This document shows, one piece after another, positions 8,837-17,516 of a DNA stretch of 64,000 nucleotides. The position numbers were made by a program, and so were the translations under genes. Within the stretch, counting starts at the first letter, position 1. Every line of letters starts with the position of its first letter. The notes beneath the pieces were generated by a model. That model saw only the letters and a program-made list of their open reading frames with translations. It was not told the origin of the DNA and did no database searches. Location of the stretch: the NCBI RefSeq assembly GCF_042658845.1, contig NZ_JBHSRI010000025.1, positions 124,001 through 188,000 on the forward strand, read 5' to 3'. The DNA comes from Paenisporosarcina macmurdoensis. GTDB lineage: Bacteria > Bacillota > Bacilli > Bacillales_A > Planococcaceae.

Positions 8837-9261
8837 GTGTAAGGGTCTGAAAATTTATATGTAACTCGAACGTATCTTTAGAAACAAAAAGTATAGTAAA
8901 TTAGAATAATTTTCTGAATAGTGTAGTATTAAAAAGGTAGATAATTGCTTGAATTACACAAATACCTTTTGTTTAATACTCGTATATTTGAAGGGTATTC
9001 TTTTGAATTTATTTGATTGAAGTGCTATCAATATCTTTCCTTCGGGAAAAGGGTGTTCAGGTGTGGCCCCACAGAAAGCTTCTGCCTGTTTCTGTTTCTG
9101 TTTCTGCATCGCTACGCTAGCTTCGAAACATGGTGCGCTGTAACGGAAATCGACAGAATCTTTGTTTTTAGAATGTTCGTGTTTTTATCTGGTTTGATGA
9201 ACTATGAAATTAACTCAATTAGTTAGGTATACAGTACGAAAAAAGAGAAGAGGCTAAATCT
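8837..9261. other. Gene-free stretch
   Basis: About 420 bp without a supported gene. It holds a small hairpin (CTTTCC-TTCG-GGAAAAG near 9037) and three tandem copies of CTGTTT near 9090. A 69-codon open frame here has no ribosome site and an implausible Phe/Leu/Cys-rich product. Confidence 0.5.
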
Positions 9262-10179
9262 ATGAAAATATTAGTGGTAGGTGCCGGTGCAATCGGTGGT
9301 TATTTCGGAGGAAGACTAGCAGAAAAAGGAGAAGACGTGACATTCCTTGTTAGAGAGAATAGAAAAAAACAATTAGAAAAAACGGGATTGAAGATCAACA
9401 GTGCAAATGGAGACTTTGAAATATCTCCACGATTACTCATAGCGGGTGAATCAGAGGAGAAGTTCGATGTGGTAATGGTTTCAACGAAATCATATCAATT
9501 AACTGCCGCAATAGATGATATTCGTCTTCATTTAAAAGAAGAAGGAATCATTTTACCTCTATTAAATGGGATTTCACATATGGATTTGCTGATTGAGGCT
9601 TTCGGTGAAGATCGGGTTATTGGCGGTCTCTGCTTTATAGAGTCAACACTGAACGAAAATGGGGTAATTGTGCAAACAAGCCCTATTCATCAGCTGGTTT
9701 ACGGTGAAAGAACAGGGAAAAGAACACCTCGCATAGAAGTTTTGAAAGCTATTTTTGAAGATACAAAAGCTGATTTTGTTTTAAGTAATGACATTAATCA
9801 AGATATGTGGCACAAGTATTTATTCATTACAGCAATGTCAGGGCTTACTTCATTGATGGGGTCACCGATCGGTCCTATTCGAAATTTGGAATCAGGACAA
9901 CGAGTGATTTTAGATTTTTTAAACGAAATAACAGACATAATGAAGAAAATGAATGCACCAATAAAGGACGATATTGCAACTATCCAATATAAACGAATAA
10001 ATGAAATGAATGAAAGTATGAAATCTTCCATGCAACGAGATATGGAGAAATCAATGCCTATTGAAGCTGAACATTTACAAGGGTATTTGCTTGAAAAAGC
10101 GAAAGAAAATAACCTTTCAGTACCAATATTAGATACCATCTATACTAAATTAGTTCTTTACGAAAAGCTTCGTCAATAA
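9262..10179 (+). CDS. Ketopantoate reductase family protein (PanE/ApbA-like)
   Basis: A 305-residue protein. The nucleotide-binding motif GAGAIG sits at residues 7-12 in MKILVVGAGAIGGYFGGRLA, exactly as in 2-dehydropantoate 2-reductases, followed by an N-terminal Rossmann domain and a helical C-terminal domain containing NDINQDMWHKYLFITA, which carries the family's catalytic lysine. Expected reaction: NADPH-dependent reduction of 2-dehydropantoate to pantoate in coenzyme A synthesis, or of a similar 2-oxo acid, since many Bacillales carry several paralogues. It stands alone, not in a panBC operon, so a true PanE role is uncertain. Confidence 0.8.
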   Translation: MKILVVGAGAIGGYFGGRLAEKGEDVTFLVRENRKKQLEKTGLKINSANGDFEISPRLLIAGESEEKFDVVMVSTKSYQLTAAIDDIRLHLKEEGIILPLLNGISHMDLLIEAFGEDRVIGGLCFIESTLNENGVIVQTSPIHQLVYGERTGKRTPRIEVLKAIFEDTKADFVLSNDINQDMWHKYLFITAMSGLTSLMGSPIGPIRNLESGQRVILDFLNEITDIMKKMNAPIKDDIATIQYKRINEMNESMKSSMQRDMEKSMPIEAEHLQGYLLEKAKENNLSVPILDTIYTKLVLYEKLRQ

Positions 10180-10297
10180 AGTTGGAGTAGTAATATTTTT
10201 AATTAAATGCTCTGTTTAATAATACGTATGAATAATTTTCCCTTTTCGAAGCACACTAATTCAGATGCACAATTCTGAAGAGGAGGAAAAATTAAAT

Positions 10298-10927
10298 ATG
10301 ACTCAAAATCCACAAGGTCAAATGCACGAAAATATGCATACAGGTCCCGTACCACCACAATTGAACCATGGAGGTCATGAATTATTTGACGTTCATGAAG
10401 TATTATCTGCATCTGTAGCTGGATTAAACCAGTACATTTTATTGCGACCACATGTTAAAGACCAAGAATTACTAACAATGATGGATCGCCAGTTTCACTT
10501 CATGCAGGAAGAATATAACATTACGGTAGAATGTTTTAGTACAGGTCTAGATCCTTCAAAATCAACACAAAAATATATGATGAAACAAGATAATGATTTT
10601 GTTTTTGGACTAAAACCTTCACAGCCGAAAAAACCCATCCAGTCAGCTGCTGAATTAACAGATGAAATCATTTCAGGCTATATGCTTGGTGTTCACAAGT
10701 CAGGGGCATCTCTAAAAGCTATGTCTGCACTCGAAACGACTAATCCAGTTGTGCGACGTGTGCTTGCGGATTCAGTTCCAAACTGTATTGAAATGGCGTA
10801 TGAAGTTTCTATTTATCAAAACAAACATCATTATTATCAAGTGCCACAGCTTGCACAACAAGATACAATGGCAATTGTGAATTCTTATGCACCTTCTAAC
10901 ATCCAACCAAATACGATGAAAAATTAA
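10298..10927 (+). CDS. CotF-like spore coat protein
   Basis: A 209-residue protein with a coat F domain: GHELFDVHEVLSASVAGLNQ and DQELLTMMDRQ in the first half, and DEIISGYMLGVHKSGASLKA followed by an ending rich in Tyr, His and Gln. It is a predicted component of the spore coat. The start at 10298 is set by AGGAGG at 10281-10286; the longer frame from 10265 would include the ribosome site. With the CotD-like protein at 17217 it is the main evidence that the organism makes endospores. Expression in the mother cell is expected from the family, but no sigma-E or sigma-K promoter was verified. Confidence 0.85.
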   Translation: MTQNPQGQMHENMHTGPVPPQLNHGGHELFDVHEVLSASVAGLNQYILLRPHVKDQELLTMMDRQFHFMQEEYNITVECFSTGLDPSKSTQKYMMKQDNDFVFGLKPSQPKKPIQSAAELTDEIISGYMLGVHKSGASLKAMSALETTNPVVRRVLADSVPNCIEMAYEVSIYQNKHHYYQVPQLAQQDTMAIVNSYAPSNIQPNTMKN

Positions 10928-10940
10928 CAGTAAGCAAATA

Positions 10941-10982
10941 AAATAACCCACTTAACACATCTATGTGTTAAGTGGGTTATTT
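10941..10982. terminator. Bidirectional terminator between convergent genes
   Basis: A perfect 19-bp stem (10941-10959 with 10964-10982) has a TCTA loop, AAA at one end and TTT at the other. Confidence 0.95.
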
Positions 10983-10983
10983 G

Positions 10984-11487
10984 CTAATTACATCTAAGCC
11001 ATCGCTCTACTACTTGACCACGATTTCCATATACCGGATCCGTCGATGGTGTTTCTACCTGTTGAATGTCTAGTAAGACTTGAGGCCGTTCATTCGGTTT
11101 CCCTGTGTTTACATTGTAGTCTTTGCCATCAGGATAAGCTCCTATAATTTCAAAATCCGCACTACTTGTTAATTTTTTATGACCAGTACCAGCCGGTAAA
11201 ATGACAACATCGCCAGTCTTCATTTCAATCGTTTGTCCTGTCTCGCCACCAAGTAGTAATTTTGCAGAGCCTGCACGAACTCCTAGTACTTCATGCGTGT
11301 TGCTATGGTAATGATGATAATCTAATACACCATTCACCCAACTATTGCGCCAATTATTCAATTTGAAAGTAGTTTCAATTTCTTGAGGATGTTTTTTGAA
11401 GACACCAGGATACAGAATAACCGGTAAATCTGGATTATTTGGAATGGTGCCATTGTCTTCGAATATAAATAGTTTGTAAATACTCAT
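10984..11487 (-). CDS. Cupin domain protein, YjlB-like
   Basis: A 167-residue single-domain cupin. Metal-binding cupin motif 1 is visible as DYHHYHSNTHEVLGVRAG and motif 2 as GDVVILPAGTGHKKL, giving the usual His/Glu and His ligands. The length and the FEDNGTIPNNPDLPVILYPG opening fit the uncharacterised B. subtilis YjlB type. The start follows GAGGAGG at nine bases. The catalytic role is unknown; cupins may be small-molecule oxygenases, isomerases or binding proteins. It is a single-gene unit ended by the terminator at 10941. Confidence 0.75.
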   Translation of the reverse strand: MSIYKLFIFEDNGTIPNNPDLPVILYPGVFKKHPQEIETTFKLNNWRNSWVNGVLDYHHYHSNTHEVLGVRAGSAKLLLGGETGQTIEMKTGDVVILPAGTGHKKLTSSADFEIIGAYPDGKDYNVNTGKPNERPQVLLDIQQVETPSTDPVYGNRGQVVERWLRCN

Positions 11488-11648
11488 AACACTTTTCCTC
11501 CTCTAAGGGGTTACCTGTAAAACTACCCGTTCTAGCAAAAAAGTAATCTCGTTGTTTGAATGAGTCTAAAGAAGGAAAGAGTATTTATATTGAAAATAGC
11601 ATACATAACCAAGTAACTAGCTAGTTAGGAAATAGGAGGGATTTTGAA

Positions 11649-12557
11649 ATGAAAGATTGTACGATTATAGGAGGAGGACCTGCTGGGTTGAATGCAACCT
11701 TGGTATTAGGAAGGGCCAGAAGAGATGTTGTTTTGGTTGATAACAATGACCCACGGAATAAAGTGACCTTTGCATCGCACGGATTCGTGACGCGAGATGG
11801 TGTAAGTCCATCAGAATTTCGACAGTTGGCCAACCAAGAATTCAACCGCTACCCATCGATTACCACTCTACAAGACAAAGTCGTTGAAATAATAAGAAAA
11901 GCAGAAGGATTCACTATCAAAACAGAACTGGGTCAAGAATGGGCGACACGAAAAATCATTCTTGCTACGGGAGTAAAAGAGAGATTCCCGAATATCCCGA
12001 ACTTACGCAACTTTTATGGCAGAAGTATCTTTAACTGTCCTTATTGCGATGGATGGGAACTTCGAGATCAACCACTAGCCTTATTCGGTGTGGTTGATTA
12101 TACGTTTCATACAGCAGAAATACTGCGTAATTGGTCTCAGGATTTAGTGATTTTTACAAACGGAGAAGAACTAACAAAGAACCAAGAGGAACAAATAAAA
12201 AAATCGAATTTAAGAGTCGAGACGAGTCCGATACGTCTGCTTACTGGGCAGGATGGAATTCTACAAAAAGTTGAGCTAGAAAATGGTCTGGTGATTGAGA
12301 GGGTAGGAGGATTCATCACACCTGAACTTGAACAAGCGACTGATCTCGGAACTTTGCTCGGGGTTAAATTAAATGAAACGGGAGGCCATCACTCGGATGA
12401 AGTAGGAAATACTAAAATAACTGGACTTTTTGTTGCGGGAGAAGCATCCAACGTCTATCCTTCTCAATTGATTATTGCAGCCGCAAGTGGAGTAGAAACT
12501 GCAATGGCAGTTAATGTAGAACTAACACATGAAGGTGTCTTGGGTAGTGAAAAATAA
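11649..12557 (+). CDS. Thioredoxin reductase-like FAD/NAD(P) oxidoreductase
   Basis: A 302-residue protein with the length and order of low-molecular-weight thioredoxin reductases. The FAD motif is IIGGGPAGLNATLVLGRA near residue 7. The redox pair is CPYCDGWEL at about residues 130-138, then an NADPH domain that lacks an obvious GGGNSA-type motif (here LFGVVDYTF), and a terminal FAD motif GLFVAGEASN. The altered nucleotide motif suggests a specialised disulfide reductase or oxidase rather than TrxB itself. AGGAGG lies upstream of the start. It is divergent from the cupin gene, with 160 bp between them. Confidence 0.75.
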   Translation: MKDCTIIGGGPAGLNATLVLGRARRDVVLVDNNDPRNKVTFASHGFVTRDGVSPSEFRQLANQEFNRYPSITTLQDKVVEIIRKAEGFTIKTELGQEWATRKIILATGVKERFPNIPNLRNFYGRSIFNCPYCDGWELRDQPLALFGVVDYTFHTAEILRNWSQDLVIFTNGEELTKNQEEQIKKSNLRVETSPIRLLTGQDGILQKVELENGLVIERVGGFITPELEQATDLGTLLGVKLNETGGHHSDEVGNTKITGLFVAGEASNVYPSQLIIAAASGVETAMAVNVELTHEGVLGSEK

Positions 12558-12715
12558 TATTCTTAGTGGTCTTTTCTTAATGTAAATGGAATTTATTTCT
12601 AGCGTGTAATACAAAAAACCTTAAACTGTAAAGAAAAACCTTATGTTTTGTCACGGAACTGTAATGTTTAAATGTTATTTTTATTTCTACAAACGAGAAA
12701 TAAAGGAGATCTAAC

Positions 12716-13282
12716 TTGAAAAAATTCAGTTTCGTATTAAGTTTTTTACTAATGTTCCTCGTCGCATTTGCCAATGATTCGGAAGCAGCCTCTTCTTCTG
12801 TCTACACAGTTAAAAAAGGTGACTCTCTATATAAAATTTCTAGACAATACAATGTGTCTGTCTCTACTATCAAATCATTAAATAATTTAAAATCAGACTT
12901 AATTAAACCAAATCAAAAACTAAAAGTAAAAGGTGTTAAATCATCTGCTAAAAAATCAACAAAAAAAGTATCCCGATCTAATGGCAACGTAGTCAAAGAA
13001 TTTATGGTATCTACCACAGCGTACACTGCTTATTGCCGTGGTTGTTCAGGAATTACGAAGACAGGAATCAATTTAAGAAAAAATCCAAGCTTAAAAGTAA
13101 TTGCTGTTGATCCACGCGTAATTAAACTTGGCACAAAAGTGTATGTAGAAGGTTACGGATATGCTATCGCTGGTGATACGGGTAGTGCAATAAAAGGAAA
13201 TAAAATTGATGTCTTTATGCCAAACCAATCTAGTGCTTTAAGATGGGGACGCAAAACAGTGAAAATTAAAATCTTACGATAA
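12716..13282 (+). CDS. Secreted LysM and 3D-domain cell-wall protein (YocH-like)
   Basis: A 188-residue exported protein. It has a signal peptide (KKFSFVLSFLLMFLVAFA, cleavage near SEA-A at about residue 25), one LysM domain (about 29-72, starting YTVKKGDSLYKISRQY), a basic Ser/Lys linker, and a C-terminal 3D domain (about 95-188). The 3D domain contains the expected acidic residues in VDPRVIKLGT, GDTGSAIKG and IDVF. It probably binds and trims peptidoglycan, as B. subtilis YocH does. The TTG start is backed by AAAGGAGAT. YocH is a WalRK target in B. subtilis, but no canonical WalR box was found here. Confidence 0.85.
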   Translation: MKKFSFVLSFLLMFLVAFANDSEAASSSVYTVKKGDSLYKISRQYNVSVSTIKSLNNLKSDLIKPNQKLKVKGVKSSAKKSTKKVSRSNGNVVKEFMVSTTAYTAYCRGCSGITKTGINLRKNPSLKVIAVDPRVIKLGTKVYVEGYGYAIAGDTGSAIKGNKIDVFMPNQSSALRWGRKTVKIKILR

Positions 13283-13291
13283 CTAATAACG

Positions 13292-13328
13292 AAAGCCCGC
13301 TTGCCAAACATGGTAAGTGGGCTTTTTT
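13292..13328 (+). terminator. Intrinsic terminator after LysM-3D gene
   Basis: A 14-bp stem, AAAGCCCGCTTGCC / GGTAAGTGGGCTTT (two G-U pairs), has a 6-nt loop and a T7 run. Confidence 0.9.
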
Positions 13329-13374
13329 TGTTGAGTCAGACTCAGGGGTTGCTCAGTCTGACTTTTTGGGGTTG

Positions 13375-13458
13375 ACGTCTGAAAAAAAGAAGATGACGTC
13401 TGAAAAACCAGACTTCACGTCTGAAAAATCGCCATCGACGTCTGAAAACGTCATTTCT
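13375..13458 (+). repeat. 21-bp-period tandem array G1 (core ACGTCTGAAAA)
   Basis: Four copies of ACGTCTGAAAA start at 13375, 13396, 13417 and 13438, exactly 21 bp apart. The remaining ten bases of each unit are variable. On the minus strand the core reads TTTTCAGACGT, matching the T-run plus GAC word of the other arrays. It begins just after the terminator at 13292. Confidence 0.95.
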
Positions 13459-13580
13459 TCCATCCAAAGTGCCCCCTCACAACCACAGAAAAGGCTGTGG
13501 AGCAAAGCGAGCAGCCCCATTTGGCATTTATTTCTACATATATTAGCTGAGCGATGGCTCAGTTGTAAAAATCGAGGTTC
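13459..13580. other. Spacer between arrays G1 and G2
   Basis: This 122-bp stretch is not built of 21-bp units. It contains a small hairpin, CTGAGC-GATG-GCTCAG (about 13548-13563). No gene is supported. Confidence 0.5.
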
Positions 13581-13660
13581 ACGTAGGAAAAAAGTGTGAT
13601 GACGTAGGAAAAAACGTCCGTCACGTAGGAAAAAACGCCATCGACGTAGGAATCCCTCCA
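13581..13660 (+). repeat. 21-bp-period tandem array G2 (core ACGTAGGAAAAAA)
   Basis: Four copies of ACGTAGGA start at 13581, 13602, 13623 and 13644, exactly 21 bp apart. The first three continue as AAAAA and the last as ATCCC. The core differs from G1 by CTG to AGG at the same position, as if two versions of one repeat had each been amplified separately. Confidence 0.95.
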
Positions 13661-13846
13661 TATTTGTGCGTGTTGATGAAATCCTCAATTTGAGAGGCTT
13701 CGCTATAGGAGAAGTCCCTTTTTACGAGGATAACTTTAGTAATAGGGAATATGAAGTGTAATATATGTCTTTTGCAACGAGACGAATGGATTAGTTAAAG
13801 CTCGTCCTGAAACAATTCTATCAATTATTACAATATTATTACGAAG

Positions 13847-13876
13847 TTTGCAGGAAAACCTGCAAAATGTTATAAT
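13847..13876 (+). promoter_or_regulatory. Promoter with overlapping palindromic operator for rpiR-ABC operon
   Basis: The -35 is TTGCAG (13848-13853), followed by a 17-bp spacer and TATAAT (13871-13876) with a TG at the extended -10 position. The inverted repeat TTTGCAGG-AAAA-CCTGCAAA (13847-13866) covers the -35 and most of the spacer, where a bound repressor would block polymerase. The downstream RpiR protein is the likely ligand-responsive binder. Confidence 0.75.
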
Positions 13877-13919
13877 GATAGAGTCAAAAAGTTCAATTAT
13901 TCGTTTCGGAGGGAATTTT

Positions 13920-14792
13920 ATGAAGGATTTACTGCATAAAATTGAAAATTCCTATAAGGATTTTTCAGCAGGGCAAAAGAGAATTGCCGATTTATTTAAA
14001 GAAAATCAAATCGTGCTCGCTTTTTCTTCAGCTTTAGAGGTCGGTAAAAAAGTAAATGTAAGTGAATCAACTGTTATCCGATGGGCGCAGAAACTGGGCT
14101 TTAAAGGGTACGCAGATTTTCAACATGTGATGCAAAAAACACTTGCAGAACAACGGATTGAACAAGTGCAAGATGAAGACACAACTGTTTATACGTCACA
14201 ATCCATCGTGAAAAATTTGCTTGATGCAGATATTAAGAGCATTTCACAACTAAAGGAAACGTTGCAAGAAGAGCAGCTACTTCAAGTTGTAGATATGATT
14301 GGTACAGCTAAGAAAATATATGTGACCAGCAACTTTTTCGATTTCGGCTTGGCCCATTCATTCACACATTGGATGAACCGTGTACTAGATAAAACAGAAT
14401 TATTGATGCAGGGTGACATGCAATACTATCATCAATTATCCAAACTTACGGAGGATGATGTCATCATTGCATTCGCTTTTCCGCGGTACACGAAGAATGT
14501 AATGGAAACCTTGCAAACGGCGAAAGAACAAGGTACGACCATCATTGTAATTACAGATAAAATAGAATCCCCAGTAACACCTTTTGGAGATGAAGTTTTA
14601 ATCGTTCCTGTTTCTACAAACTTAAGTATTGATTCTTACACTGCTGTTCATGCATTACTTACATCGATCATGCGTTTTATTTATGTAAAAGAACATGAGT
14701 TGGTCAAAGAGAATTTAACACGCATTGAAACCATGTACGAACGGAAGAGTGTTTTTATCCGAAATGATACAACCGGACCATTAGACAACTAA
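13920..14792 (+). CDS. MurR/RpiR family transcriptional regulator
   Basis: A 290-residue protein from the ATG at 13920, which has GGAGGG six bases upstream; an earlier ATG-like frame start lies inside the promoter and is rejected. The N-terminal RpiR helix-turn-helix is visible as VSESTVIRWAQKLGFKGYADFQ. The C-terminal half is a SIS sugar-isomerase-like domain (KKIYVTSNFFDFGLAHSF, then VIAFAFPRYTKNVMETLQ). It probably controls the three ABC genes that follow 24 bp downstream and its own promoter. RpiR proteins usually sense phosphosugars, so pairing with an amino-acid transporter is notable. Confidence 0.85.
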   Translation: MKDLLHKIENSYKDFSAGQKRIADLFKENQIVLAFSSALEVGKKVNVSESTVIRWAQKLGFKGYADFQHVMQKTLAEQRIEQVQDEDTTVYTSQSIVKNLLDADIKSISQLKETLQEEQLLQVVDMIGTAKKIYVTSNFFDFGLAHSFTHWMNRVLDKTELLMQGDMQYYHQLSKLTEDDVIIAFAFPRYTKNVMETLQTAKEQGTTIIVITDKIESPVTPFGDEVLIVPVSTNLSIDSYTAVHALLTSIMRFIYVKEHELVKENLTRIETMYERKSVFIRNDTTGPLDN

Positions 14793-14816
14793 AAACGTAT
14801 AAGGGGAGATTTATTT

Positions 14817-15641
14817 ATGAAAAAGAAGTTCTCATTTTTAACAGCAATTGCGGCAACGGCTATGTTAATTACAGGTTGCGGAAGTGAAGAAAAAGAGAAA
14901 ACTAGTTCAGGTGCTGGTTCTGAATATAACTTATTGGAAGATGGGAAGTTAACATACGCATCAAGTGGGTTATACAAACCATTTAACTACGAAGAAGGTG
15001 GCGAACTTACTGGTTTTGACGTTGAAATCGGCGCTGCTATCGCAGAAAAAATGGGCTTAGAACCAAACCCAGTTACAACACCATGGGAAACGATTACTCA
15101 ATCTTTGCTTGGTAATAAGTTTGATGCGATTATCGGATCAATGGCTATTACGGAAGAACGTGCTGAACGTGTAAACTTCTCAGACCCTTACTATTACTCT
15201 GGTGGGATGATTTTCGTTCCAAAAGGTAGTGATAAAATTACTTCTGCAGAAGATTTAGAAGGTAAGCGAATTGGCGTAGTCGCGCAAAGTACGTATGAAA
15301 CGGCAGCAAAAAAATATACAGATGACATCAAGTATTATAATAGTGATGTTATCGCATTAAATGATTTAACTGTAAAAGGGCGTTTAGACGCTGTAATCAC
15401 AGCGGATGTAGTTGGTTTCGAAGCAATCAAAGCCGGTTTAGAAATTAAAGAGGTAGGCGAACCGTTGTGGGTTGAACAAGCAGCAGTTGCTGTACGTAAA
15501 GAAGATGAGAAAATGTTAGAAGGAATTAATAAAGCCATTCAAGAATTGGTTGAGGATGGAACATATGAAGAGATTTCAAACAAATGGTTCGAACGCAATC
15601 TTCTTGATGTGGACTTAGAAGGAATCGAAATTCTAAAATAA
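14817..15641 (+). CDS. Amino-acid ABC transporter substrate-binding lipoprotein
   Basis: A 274-residue exported lipoprotein. The signal peptide ends in the lipobox LITGC, with Cys21 the lipidated residue. A family 3 solute-binding fold follows (SGLYKPFNYEEGGELTGFDVEIGAAIAEKMG), with the conserved DAIIGSMAITEERAERVNFSDPYY region that binds the alpha-amino and carboxylate groups. It delivers a polar amino acid or related compound to the permease encoded next. The exact ligand (for example cystine, glutamine or arginine) is not readable. GGGGAG precedes the start. Confidence 0.88.
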   Translation: MKKKFSFLTAIAATAMLITGCGSEEKEKTSSGAGSEYNLLEDGKLTYASSGLYKPFNYEEGGELTGFDVEIGAAIAEKMGLEPNPVTTPWETITQSLLGNKFDAIIGSMAITEERAERVNFSDPYYYSGGMIFVPKGSDKITSAEDLEGKRIGVVAQSTYETAAKKYTDDIKYYNSDVIALNDLTVKGRLDAVITADVVGFEAIKAGLEIKEVGEPLWVEQAAVAVRKEDEKMLEGINKAIQELVEDGTYEEISNKWFERNLLDVDLEGIEILK

Positions 15642-15665
15642 TCACATCGTTGGAAGGAGAAAACT

Positions 15666-16328
15666 ATGGAACTATTACAAACTGTATTTGAAGTCTTTAT
15701 GAGAACGTATCCAGGCTTCCTTGAAGCAACACTGATTACCTTGAAAATTACGGCTGTTGCTCTCGTTTTAGGAACGGTACTGGGGTTAATCTTTGCATTA
15801 ATGAAAATTTCACGCTCAAAAATATTACAAACAATTGCAAACTTTTATATCACCATTATTCGAGGGACCCCTCTAATTGTACAAATCATGTTTTTGTATT
15901 TTGGGATTACCTCTCTTATTGTATTGTCTGGCTTCTGGGCTGGGGCAATTGCACTAGGTATTCATAACGGGGCATACATCGCAGAGATTTTCCGTGGAGC
16001 AATTCAAGGAATTGATAAAGGGCAACGTGAAGCAAGTAGTTCACTAGGAATGACAAGAGCGCAAAGTATGCGTCGTATTGTTTTCCCACAAGCTCTAAAA
16101 CGCTCTATTCCACCTTTAGGAAATCAATTTATTATTACACTGAAAGATTCTTCACTGGTCTATATTATTAGTGTGCCAGAGTTGTTCGCAATGGCTAACC
16201 GTGAAGCCGCACAATCTTTCCAATCATTAGAAACGTATTTAGTGGTAGGGGTTTATTATTTAGTGCTCGTAATGATTTTCACGTATTTATTAAAACTGTA
16301 TGAAAACAAACTGGATGTCGACAAATAA
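15666..16328 (+). CDS. Amino-acid ABC transporter permease (HisMQ family)
   Basis: A 220-residue polytopic membrane protein of normal length. It has about five membrane segments and the cytoplasmic EAA loop GAIQGIDKGQREASSSLGM, which docks on the ATPase. The upstream TIIRGTPLIVQIMFLYFG is the N-terminal signature of this permease family. It follows the binding protein by 24 bp and precedes the ATPase by 15 bp, so it is part of one transcription unit. It probably works as a homodimer, since only one permease gene is present. Confidence 0.9.
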   Translation: MELLQTVFEVFMRTYPGFLEATLITLKITAVALVLGTVLGLIFALMKISRSKILQTIANFYITIIRGTPLIVQIMFLYFGITSLIVLSGFWAGAIALGIHNGAYIAEIFRGAIQGIDKGQREASSSLGMTRAQSMRRIVFPQALKRSIPPLGNQFIITLKDSSLVYIISVPELFAMANREAAQSFQSLETYLVVGVYYLVLVMIFTYLLKLYENKLDVDK

Positions 16329-16343
16329 GAAGGAGGGACTTAC

Positions 16344-17066
16344 ATGTTAAAAGGAAAAAATATTCATAAGTCGTTTGGCGATTTAGAAGTGTTAAAAGGC
16401 ATTGATTTAGAAGTCGCTCCTTCTGAAGTAGTCGTTCTGGTTGGTGTCAGTGGTTCTGGTAAAAGTACATTGCTCAGATGTTTTAACTTTTTAGAACATA
16501 TTAATCAAGGCTCAATCGAGATTGATGGTCATGTAGTTAATCCGAAAAAAGATAAGCTTTCAAAAATTCGTGCTGAAGTAGGAATGGTGTTTCAACACTT
16601 TAACTTATTCCCTCATAAGACCGTAATTGAAAATGTCATAGAAGCACCGATGATTGTGAAGAATATGAAAAAGGCAGATGCTATTGTCTTGGCAAAACAA
16701 CTTCTTGAAAAAGTAGGTTTGTCGGACAAAGCGGATGTCTATCCAAGCAAATTGTCTGGTGGACAAAAACAACGTGTCGCCATTGCACGTTCACTAGCGA
16801 TGGAACCAAAAGTGTTATTGTTTGATGAACCAACATCTGCACTTGATCCAGAACTTGTTGGAGAAGTGCTAAGCGTCATGCAACAACTCGCTCAAGAAGG
16901 CATGACAATGGTTGTAGTGACACATGAAATGAAATTTGCACGTGAAGTAGCGGATCGAGTCATTATGCTGGATGAAGGACGTATCATTGAGTCAGCAGAT
17001 CCAGCGATGTTCTTTGGTAATCCAAGTCACGAACGAACGAAGCAATTCATTCAGTTAGTCGACTAA
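16344..17066 (+). CDS. Amino-acid ABC transporter ATP-binding protein (GlnQ family)
   Basis: A 240-residue ATPase. Walker A is GVSGSGKS (residues 34-41), the Q-loop lies in VFQHFNLFP, the ABC signature is LSGGQ (137-141), Walker B is VLLFDEP (157-163), the D-loop SALDPE follows, and the switch histidine lies in VVVTHEMKFA. It powers import of the compound bound by the lipoprotein. AAGGAGGG precedes the ATG. It is the last gene of the operon and is followed by a terminator five bases later. Confidence 0.92.
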   Translation: MLKGKNIHKSFGDLEVLKGIDLEVAPSEVVVLVGVSGSGKSTLLRCFNFLEHINQGSIEIDGHVVNPKKDKLSKIRAEVGMVFQHFNLFPHKTVIENVIEAPMIVKNMKKADAIVLAKQLLEKVGLSDKADVYPSKLSGGQKQRVAIARSLAMEPKVLLFDEPTSALDPELVGEVLSVMQQLAQEGMTMVVVTHEMKFAREVADRVIMLDEGRIIESADPAMFFGNPSHERTKQFIQLVD

Positions 17067-17071
17067 ATTTG

Positions 17072-17115
17072 AAAACCCCGATTGTCAGTAAATACTGGCA
17101 TCGGGGTTTTTTGTG
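17072..17115 (+). terminator. Terminator of the rpiR-ABC operon
   Basis: AAAACCCCGAT pairs with ATCGGGGTTTT, extended by an inner TCAGTA/TACTGG pairing with a bulge, and is followed by TTTTTT. Confidence 0.9.
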
Positions 17116-17216
17116 GCCATTTGAGAGAAGACTCATTTTTGGATGGGGCAAAAAAATGGGGAAGTCTCATAATCAAGTGAATGGAGGCGTTACTAAGTTA
17201 TTCAACTAGCCACAGT

Positions 17217-17516
17217 TTATCTGCGTCCATAAGGCATGCGGTTCGGCGGAACAATAACATTGTGAGTGATTTCTTTATAATAAGTTTTAGGTACGTCGAC
17301 AATGTGTTGTCTGTTACAAGTGATTAAAGGTTGAATATAAGGAACTTCCCGTTTGACGTAAGAGTCGGTATAACGGCACAAAGGCGGGCATACAATTGGT
17401 GCAACACCAGGCTGTGCTATAGGTTGATTAGCTTGACGTGCGATAGGCAGGACAGCAGGTTGTGCTATTGGTTGAACAGCATGCCGTCCGCAATAAGGTC
17501 GATGATGACGATACAT
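17217..17516 (-). CDS. CotD-like spore coat protein (probable)
   Basis: A 99-residue Pro-, Tyr-, His-, Arg- and Cys-rich protein. Its first half is a loose repeat of PIAQP/PIARQ/PIV units. The second half (YVKREVPYIQPLITCNRQH, then VPKTYYKEITHNVIVP) resembles the Bacillales CotD pattern of a repeated aromatic and His motif around V-P-x-x-H. It has no signal peptide. GGAGGTG lies eight bases before the start. Such composition is usual for inner or outer coat proteins made in the mother cell. The assignment rests on composition and context. Confidence 0.6.
   Translation of the reverse strand: MYRHHRPYCGRHAVQPIAQPAVLPIARQANQPIAQPGVAPIVCPPLCRYTDSYVKREVPYIQPLITCNRQHIVDVPKTYYKEITHNVIVPPNRMPYGRR

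Noticed and set aside
9017..9226. 69-codon rightward frame in the swrC-panE gap
   Set aside because: No ribosome site; composition (Phe, Leu, Cys-rich) and CTGTTT tandem repeats suggest chance.
12660..12678. WalR box before the LysM-3D gene
   Set aside because: TGTAAT and TGTTAT are present but separated by seven bases instead of the five of the known consensus.
13375..13660. CRISPR array
   Set aside because: Units are only 21 bp with a short conserved core and a 10-bp variable part; no cas genes or leader anywhere in the window.
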